The notes below the pieces were generated by a model that saw nothing but the letters and a program-made list of their open reading frames with translations, had not been told where the DNA came from and ran no database searches. Shown here piece by piece: positions 44,296 to 52,929 of a DNA stretch of 64,000 nucleotides. The translations under genes were made by a program, and so were the position numbers. The stretch is from Lacrimispora xylanisolvens (GTDB lineage Bacteria; Bacillota; Clostridia; Lachnospirales; Lachnospiraceae): contig NZ_PTJA01000008.1 of NCBI RefSeq assembly GCF_002934545.1, positions 214,023 through 278,022 on the forward strand, written 5' to 3'. Within the stretch, counting starts at the first letter, position 1, and every line of letters begins with the position of its first letter.

Positions 44296-44604
44296 TTATT
44301 TCTCTAATTTTTCGTGTGTTTTCTTTATTACACCTTTCGCGGATTTCATAACAAGACTGATGGGAATCTCAATCACCGGTTTCCCCTTAAAACGGTCTTT
44401 GGTAATCCCAATATCTGCAGCAATGATAACTACATCTGCTTCGGCAATGTCCTCAGGTGTAAGTGCATTTTCAATTCCGATAGATCCCTGTGTTTCTATC
44501 TTAATTTCATCCCCCATTTCCCTGGCTGCACCCTCCAGCTTCTCTTTTGCAATGTAAGTATGAGCAATTCCTGCAATACATGCTGTTATTCCTACTATCT
44601 TCAC
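44296..44604 (-). CDS. PTS fructose-type EIIB component
   Basis: A 102-aa EIIB with the phosphocysteine motif GITACIAGIAHTYIAKEKLE (Cys9). Start is GTG at 44604 after AGGAGG. It is the first gene of PTS operon 2, which runs EIIB, EIIC, aldolase, PRD regulator, EIIA, cupin. A minus-strand promoter, -35 TTACAC and -10 TATTAT, may lie about 30-60 bp upstream. Confidence 0.9.
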   Translation of the reverse strand: MKIVGITACIAGIAHTYIAKEKLEGAAREMGDEIKIETQGSIGIENALTPEDIAEADVVIIAADIGITKDRFKGKPVIEIPISLVMKSAKGVIKKTHEKLEK

Positions 44605-44746
44605 TTTCCTGCCTCCTGTTCTTTTGTTTGTAATGATAATATCATCCTTTATTTAACCGGTGTAAAAGAACTTATGCCCTCAATTGTGGTAACTTTTTAG
44701 TAAAGCCTTAACCAGATTAATGCCGGTTATGCTTTTTTTCGGCAAT

Positions 44747-44782
44747 AAAAAAGAACCATCCTTCAGGACGGTCCTCTTTTTT
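44747..44782 (-). terminator. Terminator of the peptide/CutC/transglutaminase operon
   Basis: Hairpin with arms at 44747-44761 and 44766-44782 (one bulge), AAAAAAGA on one side and CTCTTTTTT on the other, 12 bp after the stop codon. Confidence 0.8.
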
Positions 44783-44793
44783 ATAAACAGGTA

Positions 44794-47358
44794 TTATTTA
44801 CTTAAGCACAGAAGCTTCTCCATCAGTGCCACACTCCCCACATTATAACCACTGCATGCATAAATTGCATTCAGCCCCGGATTCGTGACAATTAAAAGCG
44901 GAAGCTTTTCAGGGTCCACATACATTTTACGAGCCAATGGCTCTACCCCCTCATCAAAGTTAAAGGTACCCACCTTGATTCCGGGAATTGCCTTGAGAAC
45001 CTTTTGCACCGTTAAATTTTTTAAAGAAGCTTCGCTCTGCAGCAGAAAAATAATTTGTGCATCCAGAGCATTTAGGGAATCCTTCTGCTCCAGCATTTCG
45101 TTAAGAACGTGCTCGGTGGGTTCCTGCCCCTCAGATAAGACAGCCAGTATATTGGCCCTTTCAGCCATAAGTTCCGATGCGCAAACTGTACGTCCGCTCA
45201 TATTATCACTCATGACTACTTCAAAATCATTGATTACATAGTCAACCAGCATATCTTCCATACTTCCAGTCCGAAGACGCATGGTAACTGACTTTACTTT
45301 ATCTGTTTTTATCTCAAATAAATATTCACTGGCATTTTGATTTCCGCTTGGAAGGCGGACGGAAGTAATAAGGCGGTATTCTCCAGGTACTAAATCGAGA
45401 CTCAAAAAGCCTTCATGAAACTTTAACCCAGTATAATCCAAAGTTACAAACTGTCCATCTTTTTTCATACCAATGGTCCACGTCTGATAATAAACCGGTA
45501 CAATATCCATATCTGCGTGCAATAACAGTTTTCCAATCTCTCTAATCTGTGACTTTACTCCTTCTTCCTCTCCAGTCACAGATACAAAACCATCGTTTTC
45601 ATATATCTCCGCTTCCAGATTCACAGAATTAATCCTTGCAGGAATGCCCAAAGTGCGGCAGATCGCCACAAATAATATTTTCTGGCTAAGTGGATTACCC
45701 TGTAAAAGCTTAAGGCTTCCAACTGGCGTGGAAGTAATAGTCTTGTAATCAAGCCTGGACTCAAAACCTATATTTTGCTTCACGTACCGCCAAACAGCCC
45801 TTGGATTGCTTCGGAATTCTTCCTTTTGACTCTCACCAAAGAATCCATCTATAAATCCCCGGTAGTCCGTCATCTCTTCCAGCAATATTCTGGGACAGAG
45901 TATATACTTTGCATAAACATCCAGTTTATTGTTATCTTCCCAGGTCTTACGGTAGGGAGCCGCTCCAATTAAATGACTTTCCAGGATCTCCGCACTGGCA
46001 TCCTTATAATCCTTAATAGTCAGACTCTCCAGCATAACTTCCCGGTCCGGGTTATTATCCTGATTCATAAACCTGTTAATTTCATCAAAATTACCCGCTG
46101 ATAATCTTAAAATATGGTCCTGCTCAGGACTTGCAAAGCTGTCCTCCCTAAAGTATCCTGCAATCCTTTCTTCCCTCACCTGATTCGCCTTGTTAATCCT
46201 GTCTCTGTTTCTTTCTTTTTGCTCTCTGGTAAGTTTAAACGTATGTATCGGATAATCCTTGGGAGCTCTGACATCTGTATCAATCCAGACTTCCTGAGAG
46301 GATTTTCTGTTCTCATCCCTCAGATACAGCACTGTACGATCCTCATCTTCTATTGAAATCCATGCTTCGCAGCTAAGTTTTCCTTTACCTGCCCAGACAT
46401 GTACATCGCCCAGACCAATGGTAATTGTCACCTTACCCTGATTGTCCGTCAGCAGGGAAGCCACGCTGCAATATTCCGCCATATTAAGTATTTCAATCGA
46501 AACCGAAGCGTTTTCTACAGGATTGCTCTTCTCATCAAGCACCTGTATTTCATAAAGTTTAGTCCGGGCATAGGTGGCCGTTTCATTATAATAAACCAGC
46601 AAATCCTCCTGTCCCAGACACTCCTTCACCGAATCACCAGAATAATCAGAAAAGGTTCTGGTGTGCACCAGCAATGCCCTGGAAGATGCATTGGTAAACC
46701 AGCCCTTATCCAGTACTTCTTCCGGTTCACATGCCCCCAGAAAATGCCATTTTCCATCCACGAACACCTCAACCCATGCATGATTATCATCACAATGAGC
46801 CCATCTGGGTGTATATACCTGTCTCGCCGGTATTCCCACACTCCGGAAAGCTGAAACCGCAAAGGTGGACTCTTCCCCACATCTGCCTTTTCCTGATTTA
46901 TAAACGGTCACCGGAGAAATGGTCCTGTTATCGGAAGACTCATAAGTTCCATTTTCTGCACACCAGTAATTGATTTCCAGAACTGCATCTTTTACAGAAA
47001 GTCCTTTAACCCGGTCAATTAACTTATCATAAAAAAACTTTCGGCAGTCTTCAATGTTTTCCGTATTAACACGGTAATACAATATATGATGTAAAAAGAT
47101 ATCTTCCGGAATCTCCTGGCACCATTCCATCTGCTCATAAACCATAAGAGAGTGCCTTACAAATCCCAGGAATACGTTAAAATCATATTCTCCGGCATCC
47201 CTAAGCGGCATGGTACCATACAAAAATTTCATGAGCACCTGTTCTTCAAAACTACAGCCTTCCATGGCTTTCTCAACTTCCTCTTTTAAATCTTTTAAAT
47301 AGGGAAGTCTGAGTTCATATTTTTCCTGGGCATACTTCTGCAAATGTTCTGAAAACAT
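44794..47358 (-). CDS. Multidomain transglutaminase-like protein
   Basis: An 854-aa protein. The first core shows Cys160 (GKGRCGEES) and His193 (DDNHAWVEV); the usual third Asp appears as Glu211 (GACEPEE). A carboxypeptidase-regulatory/Ig-like domain follows (~270-340, LYEIQVLDEKSNPVENASVSIEI). A second, degenerate core lies at ~580-620 (KILFVAICRTLGIPARI, without the catalytic Cys). The last ~100 residues resemble a thioredoxin-like fold without a CxxC. No signal peptide is visible. It is the last gene of the oligopeptide operon, so it may be a peptidase or amide-processing enzyme acting on imported peptides. This function is inferred. Confidence 0.72.
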   Translation of the reverse strand: MFSEHLQKYAQEKYELRLPYLKDLKEEVEKAMEGCSFEEQVLMKFLYGTMPLRDAGEYDFNVFLGFVRHSLMVYEQMEWCQEIPEDIFLHHILYYRVNTENIEDCRKFFYDKLIDRVKGLSVKDAVLEINYWCAENGTYESSDNRTISPVTVYKSGKGRCGEESTFAVSAFRSVGIPARQVYTPRWAHCDDNHAWVEVFVDGKWHFLGACEPEEVLDKGWFTNASSRALLVHTRTFSDYSGDSVKECLGQEDLLVYYNETATYARTKLYEIQVLDEKSNPVENASVSIEILNMAEYCSVASLLTDNQGKVTITIGLGDVHVWAGKGKLSCEAWISIEDEDRTVLYLRDENRKSSQEVWIDTDVRAPKDYPIHTFKLTREQKERNRDRINKANQVREERIAGYFREDSFASPEQDHILRLSAGNFDEINRFMNQDNNPDREVMLESLTIKDYKDASAEILESHLIGAAPYRKTWEDNNKLDVYAKYILCPRILLEEMTDYRGFIDGFFGESQKEEFRSNPRAVWRYVKQNIGFESRLDYKTITSTPVGSLKLLQGNPLSQKILFVAICRTLGIPARINSVNLEAEIYENDGFVSVTGEEEGVKSQIREIGKLLLHADMDIVPVYYQTWTIGMKKDGQFVTLDYTGLKFHEGFLSLDLVPGEYRLITSVRLPSGNQNASEYLFEIKTDKVKSVTMRLRTGSMEDMLVDYVINDFEVVMSDNMSGRTVCASELMAERANILAVLSEGQEPTEHVLNEMLEQKDSLNALDAQIIFLLQSEASLKNLTVQKVLKAIPGIKVGTFNFDEGVEPLARKMYVDPEKLPLLIVTNPGLNAIYACSGYNVGSVALMEKLLCLSK

Positions 47359-47419
47359 TACAAATTTTCCTCCGCGTATTCATCTCATTGTAATCTTCCA
47401 TAAAGCCTTCGTCAAACCA

Positions 47420-48181
47420 TTAAAGGATGGTGACCCCGGCTGAATAAAGCCGTTTGCACGTCGCTTCATCTGGATTTGAATCAGTAATAATCCCATCGAT
47501 GTCATCAAAATGGGCAAATTTATAAGAATCATTAAAATAAAATTTATCCTTTTCCATTACCAGATACTTATGCCTGCTACTGGCAATGGCAGCTCTCTTT
47601 GTGAGCCCATCCTCTACCCCAAGAGTGGTAATGGAATTATCCGTAAGATCCAGGCCACAGGTCCCGATAAATGCCCGGTCGAAACTATACTGCTTAATGA
47701 TCTCAATGGCAGCTGCCCCCATAAACCCATTTACCGTATGGTACATAATCCCACCGGTTCCGATGGCAACAATACTGGGGTTTACTGCCAGAGTCTGCAT
47801 TATGTCAATCATATTTGTCACTACAGTTACCCGCTTATGGGACTTGGCAAGCAGTTCCGCAACCATAATATTGGTAGTTGAAATATCCAGAAAAACGGTT
47901 TCATTTCCGCTTATAAGATCAAACGCTTTTTGAGCAATTAACATCTTTTTCTCAATATTCGTATCCCTTCTGTCAATTACATCCCGTTTCAATGGATAAT
48001 CCTGGGACAATAAAGCTCCCCCATAGGTTCGTTTCAGCTTACCGGCATTTTCCAGGCTTTTTAAATCTTTACGTATACAATCCTCTGTCACCTGAAAAAG
48101 GGCGCTTAAATCCTTTACCTTCACCATGCCTTCTGTCTGAAGAATCTGTAATATCCTGTCTAAACGTTCTTCCGTAAACAT
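47420..48181 (-). CDS. DeoR-family transcriptional regulator
   Basis: A 253-aa regulator: N-terminal HTH (RLDRILQILQTEGMVKVKDLSALFQVTEDCIRKDLKSLENAGKLKRTYGGALL, residues ~5-60) and a C-terminal DeoRC sensor domain (ETVFLDISTTNIMVAELLA, GAAAIEIIKQYSFDRAFIGTCGLD). The C-domain fits phosphosugar or nucleoside sensing. Its start overlaps the end of cutC by 22 bp, so translation is coupled. It probably controls the opp/cutC/transglutaminase operon it belongs to. Confidence 0.86.
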   Translation of the reverse strand: MFTEERLDRILQILQTEGMVKVKDLSALFQVTEDCIRKDLKSLENAGKLKRTYGGALLSQDYPLKRDVIDRRDTNIEKKMLIAQKAFDLISGNETVFLDISTTNIMVAELLAKSHKRVTVVTNMIDIMQTLAVNPSIVAIGTGGIMYHTVNGFMGAAAIEIIKQYSFDRAFIGTCGLDLTDNSITTLGVEDGLTKRAAIASSRHKYLVMEKDKFYFNDSYKFAHFDDIDGIITDSNPDEATCKRLYSAGVTIL

Positions 48182-48930
48182 GCTTTTTCCTCCATTAATT
48201 TTTTCGCCTGGCGTATCTCTTCCTCCCGTGTGCGGAAGATATCGTATTCTCCGATTCCCGGAATTCCCATGCTTACATTCTCTTTCCGGTAAATCATTCC
48301 GCTGTCCACGATTTCCTTACCTGACATATGAAAAATCCTGGCGCCTATCTCATCCATAAGACAGGCCATTGTACTCACATTCACCCCGCTGCCAGCCATA
48401 ATATCAATTCTGCCTTCCGCCTTACGGATCAGTTCTCCCAAAAGCTCTCTTCCCTCAAAGCAGGTATTCTGCTGCCCTGAGGTCAGTATGGTATCTGCTC
48501 CCGCATCTATGGCTTCCTCAAGGCTTTTATATGGATCACGGCATACATCGAAAGCACGGTGAAGAGTCATACTGCCGTTCCCCACCTTTTCTTTCAGCAC
48601 CTTCAACCGTTCCACATCAAGATTTCCATCCGCTTTTAAAAAGCCTGCCACGATACCATCTGCACCAAGCTCCCGAAACATCCGGGCATCCTCAGTAATC
48701 ATCTGGAACTCATAATCTGTATACAAAAAGTCGCCATACCGGGGCCTAACCAGTACATTTATGGGAATATCACAGGCTTTGCGTATTTGCTTAAACTGGC
48801 TAACTCCAGGAGTAGTTCCTCCAATCACCAGATTCGCACAGAGCTCCAGTCTTTGGGCTCCTCCCCGTACTGCCGCTATTGCAGACTCCACAGAATCCAC
48901 ACAGACCTCCAAGATATAGTCTTTCATCAT
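48160..48930 (-). CDS. cutC: CutC-family protein
   Basis: A 256-aa TIM-barrel protein of the CutC family: LEVCVDSVESAIAAVRGGAQRLELCANLVIGGTTPG and LVRPRYGDFLYTDYEFQMITEDARMFRELGADGIVAGFL, ending ILTSGQ and IDIMAGSGVN. The name comes from copper phenotypes in E. coli, but the family fold suggests an enzyme. Here it lies in an operon with an oligopeptide transporter and a DeoR regulator, which points to a catabolic rather than metal role. The reaction is unknown. Confidence 0.85.
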   Translation of the reverse strand: MMKDYILEVCVDSVESAIAAVRGGAQRLELCANLVIGGTTPGVSQFKQIRKACDIPINVLVRPRYGDFLYTDYEFQMITEDARMFRELGADGIVAGFLKADGNLDVERLKVLKEKVGNGSMTLHRAFDVCRDPYKSLEEAIDAGADTILTSGQQNTCFEGRELLGELIRKAEGRIDIMAGSGVNVSTMACLMDEIGARIFHMSGKEIVDSGMIYRKENVSMGIPGIGEYDIFRTREEEIRQAKKLMEEKACLRKNV

Positions 48931-48965
48931 TTTCTCCTAACAATCTATTTTTCATTGCCATCCTG

Positions 48966-49934
48966 TTATTTCACTCTATGACAGGCTGCAAAATGTCCCG
49001 GTCTTACTTCTTTCATCTCCGGTGTGTTTTTGCTGCAGAGTTCTTCCGCATAAGGGCATCGTCCGGCAAAGAGACATCCCTGCGTCAAACGGATGGGATC
49101 AGGAAGACTTCCTTCCAGCATAATTCTGTTCCTGTTCTTCTCCACATCCGGATCAGGGATTGGAATTGCAGAAAGCAATGCCTGTGTATAAGGGTGAACC
49201 GGATCATCAAACAAAGTTTCGCTGTCCGCCAGTTCCACCATACTTCCCAGATACATAACGCCAATCCGGTCACTGATGTGCTTCACCATGGAAAGATCAT
49301 GAGCAATAAAGAGATACGTAAGGTTTCTCTTCTTCTGCAGCTCCTTCAGCAGATTAATTACCTGAGCCTGAATGGAAACATCAAGAGCAGATATGGGCTC
49401 ATCACAGATTATAAACTCCGGATCAACAGCCAGGGCCCTGGCGATCCCAACTCTCTGCCGCTGTCCGCCAGAAAATTCATGAGGGAAACGGTTTGCATGC
49501 TCTTCAGAAAGTCCTACTGTTTCCAAAAGCTCAATCACCTTCTTTTTCCGTTCCTGTCCCTTAAAGATTCCGTGCGCATCCATTCCCTCTGCAATAATAT
49601 CCATGACCTTCATACGTGGATTTAAGGAAGCATAAGGATCCTGAAAAATCATCTGCATTTTCCTTGTAAATGTATGACGATCCGCCTGTGACAGGCTGTT
49701 ATTAATTACCTGCCCATCATAAACCACCGTTCCTTCCGTGGGCTCATACAGCTGGATCACCGTCCGTCCAAACGTAGACTTTCCGCATCCGCTCTCGCCC
49801 ACCAGCCCCAGTGTCTCTCCTTTATAAATATCCAGGCTGATATCTCTCACCGCTTTTAAGGTCTGGTTTTTTCCCACATGAAAATACTTTTTCAAATGTT
49901 TTACTTCTAATAAAGGTTTCTTATCCGCCGACAT
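48966..49934 (-). CDS. oppF: Oligopeptide ABC transporter ATPase OppF
   Basis: A 322-aa ATPase: Walker A GESGCGKS (46-53), signature FSGGQRQRVGIARAL, Walker B FIICDEPISALDV, and the OppF/DppF C-terminal extension with the conserved GCLFAGRCPYAEELC cysteine-rich motif that binds a 4Fe-4S cluster in relatives. It pairs with OppD. Confidence 0.92.
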   Translation of the reverse strand: MSADKKPLLEVKHLKKYFHVGKNQTLKAVRDISLDIYKGETLGLVGESGCGKSTFGRTVIQLYEPTEGTVVYDGQVINNSLSQADRHTFTRKMQMIFQDPYASLNPRMKVMDIIAEGMDAHGIFKGQERKKKVIELLETVGLSEEHANRFPHEFSGGQRQRVGIARALAVDPEFIICDEPISALDVSIQAQVINLLKELQKKRNLTYLFIAHDLSMVKHISDRIGVMYLGSMVELADSETLFDDPVHPYTQALLSAIPIPDPDVEKNRNRIMLEGSLPDPIRLTQGCLFAGRCPYAEELCSKNTPEMKEVRPGHFAACHRVK

Positions 49935-49946
49935 TCTGATTTCCTC

Positions 49947-50936
49947 CTATTCCCTGAGAGCCTTCGCCCGCTCATCAAGCAGCCAGCAGCGCACATGATG
50001 GTTTTCACCACAAAGCATATCCTCAGGAGGATACTGCCTGCATACCTCCATGGTCTTTGTACATCTGGCTGCAAATGGACAGCCTTTTGGCGGTTCCATC
50101 AAATCCGGAGGTGTTCCCGGAATTGCCGTCAGCTCACTCCCCTTTTCTGAAGCCTTTGGTATAGAAGCCAGAAGCCCTTTCGTGTACGGGTGAGCGGTTT
50201 CATAAAATAAATCTCTCACATCAGCGGTTTCCACCAGCTGTCCTCCATACATAACAGCCACACGGTCTGCTATATTAGCCACTACGCCTAAATTGTGAGT
50301 GATAATAATAATGGAAGTTTTGATTTTTTTCTGCAAATCTCTCATCAGGTCCAGTATCTGAGCCTGAATCGTCACATCCAGGGCTGTAGTAGGTTCATCG
50401 GCAATTAAAATCCTGGGATCACAAGCCAGAGCCACTGCAATCACAACCCTTTGTCTCATTCCTCCCGAAAGCTGATGTGGATACTGATCAAACCTGGCTT
50501 CCGGATTGGAAATACCAACCAGAGAGATGAGTTCAAGAGCACGCTCCTTCATCTGTGCCTTTGTCATATCCCTCCGGTGTTCTTTTAATACCTCAACAAT
50601 CTGCTTTCCAATGGTCATAGTCGGATTTAAAGAGGTCATAGGATCCTGAAATATCATGGAAATATCCGATCCTCTAACTGACTGCATCTGCCGTTCACTG
50701 TACTTGGCAAGATCCTTTCCTTCCAGGAGAATACTTCCTTCAACAATCTTACCATTTTTAGGAAGCAGTCCCATAATACTTTTTACGGAAATAGATTTTC
50801 CGGAACCAGATTCCCCTACAATGGCAAGAGTCTCCTGCTCATCCAGATGAAAACTGACCCCCCGGACCGCCTGAACCGTACCGTGCTGTGTCTCTATCTG
50901 TACCCGTAACTGATTCACTTCTAATAATCTGCTCAC
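49947..50936 (-). CDS. oppD: Oligopeptide ABC transporter ATPase OppD
   Basis: A 329-aa ATPase: Walker A GESGSGKS (41-48), signature LSGGMRQRVVIAVAL, Walker B ILIADEPTTALDV and the C-terminal GCPFAARCTKTMEVC cluster-binding motif. Start is GTG at 50936 with a weak ribosome-binding site, close after the oppC stop. Confidence 0.92.
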   Translation of the reverse strand: MSRLLEVNQLRVQIETQHGTVQAVRGVSFHLDEQETLAIVGESGSGKSISVKSIMGLLPKNGKIVEGSILLEGKDLAKYSERQMQSVRGSDISMIFQDPMTSLNPTMTIGKQIVEVLKEHRRDMTKAQMKERALELISLVGISNPEARFDQYPHQLSGGMRQRVVIAVALACDPRILIADEPTTALDVTIQAQILDLMRDLQKKIKTSIIIITHNLGVVANIADRVAVMYGGQLVETADVRDLFYETAHPYTKGLLASIPKASEKGSELTAIPGTPPDLMEPPKGCPFAARCTKTMEVCRQYPPEDMLCGENHHVRCWLLDERAKALRE

Positions 50937-50947
50937 TGACGATTCAC

Positions 50948-51853
50948 CTACTTTCTCATTCTGGGGTCCAGTGCATCACGCAGACCATCACCAAGAATAC
51001 TGAAACATACCATAATAAGCACAATCACGATGGCAGGGAAGATCAGTACATGGGGAAAATTACGTAGCACCTGGTATCCGTTATTGATCAAAACACCAAG
51101 AGAGGCTTTTGGCTCCTGCATACCAATACCAATAAAGCTTAAAAACGCCTCTGTAAATATGGCAGAAGGAATGGTGAACATGGCATTAATCACAATTACC
51201 CCAACCGTATTGGGTATCAGATGTTTCCATATAATCCTGGAAGTACTTGTCCCCAAAACACGGGCTGCCAGCACAAACTCCTGGTTTTTCAGCTTCAAAA
51301 TCTCCGCCCGGACCAGACGTGCCATATTCACCCATCCGGTAATGGAAAGAGCCACCACAATGGTCCAAATGCCAGCCGGCATAATCATCATCAAAAGAAT
51401 CACAATAATCAGATGGGGAATCCCCACCAGTATTTCAATGAACCTCTGCATAACTGCATCCACTTTCCCGCCGATTAGAGCAGAAACCGCTCCATAAACC
51501 ACTCCAACCGTCAGATCCAAAAATGCAGCCACAAATGCAATCAGCAACGATATACGGGTTCCCATCCAGGTTCTGACCCACAAATCCCGCCCGAACTGAT
51601 CTGTTCCAAACAGATGTGCAGCGGATGGAATCTGGTAAATAATATCATAATTCGTTTCTTTATAAGAATAAGCGGAAAACACCGGCGCCAGTAATGCCAA
51701 AAGCCCAATCGCTATTAAGGTAAACAAGCTGGCAACCGCCGCTTTATTTTTTTTCAAGCGAAGCCACCCTTCCTGAAATGCGGTTAAATTGGGGTGGGCG
51801 ATATGTTCCTTTTCGGATTCATCCACGTGAACCCTTACAAATAACTCATCCAT
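50948..51853 (-). CDS. oppC: Oligopeptide ABC transporter permease OppC
   Basis: A ~301-aa membrane protein. It has about six hydrophobic segments and the signature FLSFIGIGMQEPKASLG plus the EAA loop AEILKLKNQEFVLAARVLG, as in OppC/DppC. The ATG at 51853, 7 nt after GGAGG, fits better than GTG at 51859, which would overlap that site. A preceding N-terminal segment carries the usual NLTAFQEGWLRLKKNK. Confidence 0.92.
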   Translation of the reverse strand: MDELFVRVHVDESEKEHIAHPNLTAFQEGWLRLKKNKAAVASLFTLIAIGLLALLAPVFSAYSYKETNYDIIYQIPSAAHLFGTDQFGRDLWVRTWMGTRISLLIAFVAAFLDLTVGVVYGAVSALIGGKVDAVMQRFIEILVGIPHLIIVILLMMIMPAGIWTIVVALSITGWVNMARLVRAEILKLKNQEFVLAARVLGTSTSRIIWKHLIPNTVGVIVINAMFTIPSAIFTEAFLSFIGIGMQEPKASLGVLINNGYQVLRNFPHVLIFPAIVIVLIMVCFSILGDGLRDALDPRMRK

Positions 51854-51855
51854 AC

Positions 51856-52794
51856 TCACGCCTCCTTTCCTGCTGCCAGGCGTATTCTTGGATCAATCAG
51901 GGAATACGCGATGTCAACGATCAGTACCACAAAAATGTAGAAAGCGCTGTAAAAAATAGTAATTCCCATAATAGTTGAATAATCATTGGCCTTAATGCTG
52001 TCCACAAATAAGCTGCCGATCCCCGGAATGGTATAGATATTTTCTACTGCCAGAGATCCAGTCAGAAGATTGACAACAATCGGTCCAAGAATCGTTACCA
52101 CAGGAATGATGGAGTTTCTCACAGCATGCCGCATCAGTACTTTCATAGGGCTCAGACCCTTTGCCTTTGCAGTAATAATATAATCCTGTTCCAGTACTTC
52201 CAACATCTCCGTCCTGATAAACCGGGCAACCATGGCTGTTGCAGAAAAGGACAGGGCAACAGAAGGGAGAACGGAACATCTCCAGTCCGTCCAGAAGCCA
52301 ACCGGAAGAATCCCCCATTTTAAAGCCACATAATACTGAAGCAAAGCCGCTGCCACAAAATTGGGAACAGAAACTCCCAGCACAGCCACAATCATGGTAA
52401 AGTAGTCAATTCCGCTGTTGTGTTTCCACGCCGCAATAATTCCCAGCACAAGCCCAAGTGCCAAACCGATCAATACCGCCTGAATTCCAATCAATGCCGA
52501 CGGACCAATTCTTCCTCCTATTACAGTGGACACCTTTTGTCCCGTATAGGTAAAAGAAGTTCCGAAATCCCCATGAAGAATATTTCCCATATACTTTACA
52601 TACTGCTTTGGCAGAGACTCGTTTAATCCATACTGTTCTAAAATAACATGCTGCTGCTGCGCAGACATCATATTAAAACGTTCCGCATCAAAAGGAGAGC
52701 CGGGAAGCTTTTTCATCAGAAAAAATGTCGCCGTTACAATGACCCATAATGTCAGCACCAGATAAATCAGACGCTTGCAGATATATTTTATCAT
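51856..52794 (-). CDS. oppB: Oligopeptide ABC transporter permease OppB
   Basis: A 312-aa membrane protein with about six hydrophobic segments, the N-terminal LPGSPFDAERFN and LGVSVPNFVAAALLQYYVA motifs and the EAA loop TEMLEVLEQDYIITAKAKGLS, as in OppB/DppB. It forms the channel with OppC. Confidence 0.92.
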   Translation of the reverse strand: MIKYICKRLIYLVLTLWVIVTATFFLMKKLPGSPFDAERFNMMSAQQQHVILEQYGLNESLPKQYVKYMGNILHGDFGTSFTYTGQKVSTVIGGRIGPSALIGIQAVLIGLALGLVLGIIAAWKHNSGIDYFTMIVAVLGVSVPNFVAAALLQYYVALKWGILPVGFWTDWRCSVLPSVALSFSATAMVARFIRTEMLEVLEQDYIITAKAKGLSPMKVLMRHAVRNSIIPVVTILGPIVVNLLTGSLAVENIYTIPGIGSLFVDSIKANDYSTIMGITIFYSAFYIFVVLIVDIAYSLIDPRIRLAAGKEA

Positions 52795-52838
52795 GCCGTA
52801 TCCTCCTTTGCATTCCTATTTTCATAAGATTCCAAAAA

Positions 52839-52878
52839 GAGCCGTCCTTCTCCAATATTGAAAAAGAAGGGGCGGCTC
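52839..52878 (-). promoter_or_regulatory. Stem-loop (attenuator) between oppA and oppB
   Basis: Stem GAGCCGTCCTTCT (52839-52851) with AGAAGGGGCGGCTC (52865-52878), one bulge, followed on the minus strand by TTTTT (complement of 52834-52838). It looks like a leaky terminator that lets oppA be expressed above the permease and ATPase genes. Confidence 0.78.
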
Positions 52879-52929
52879 CTCTCATTTCCCGCATTCTAGC
52901 TGCCAGGGCAAACCTCTGCCCGCCGCGGA

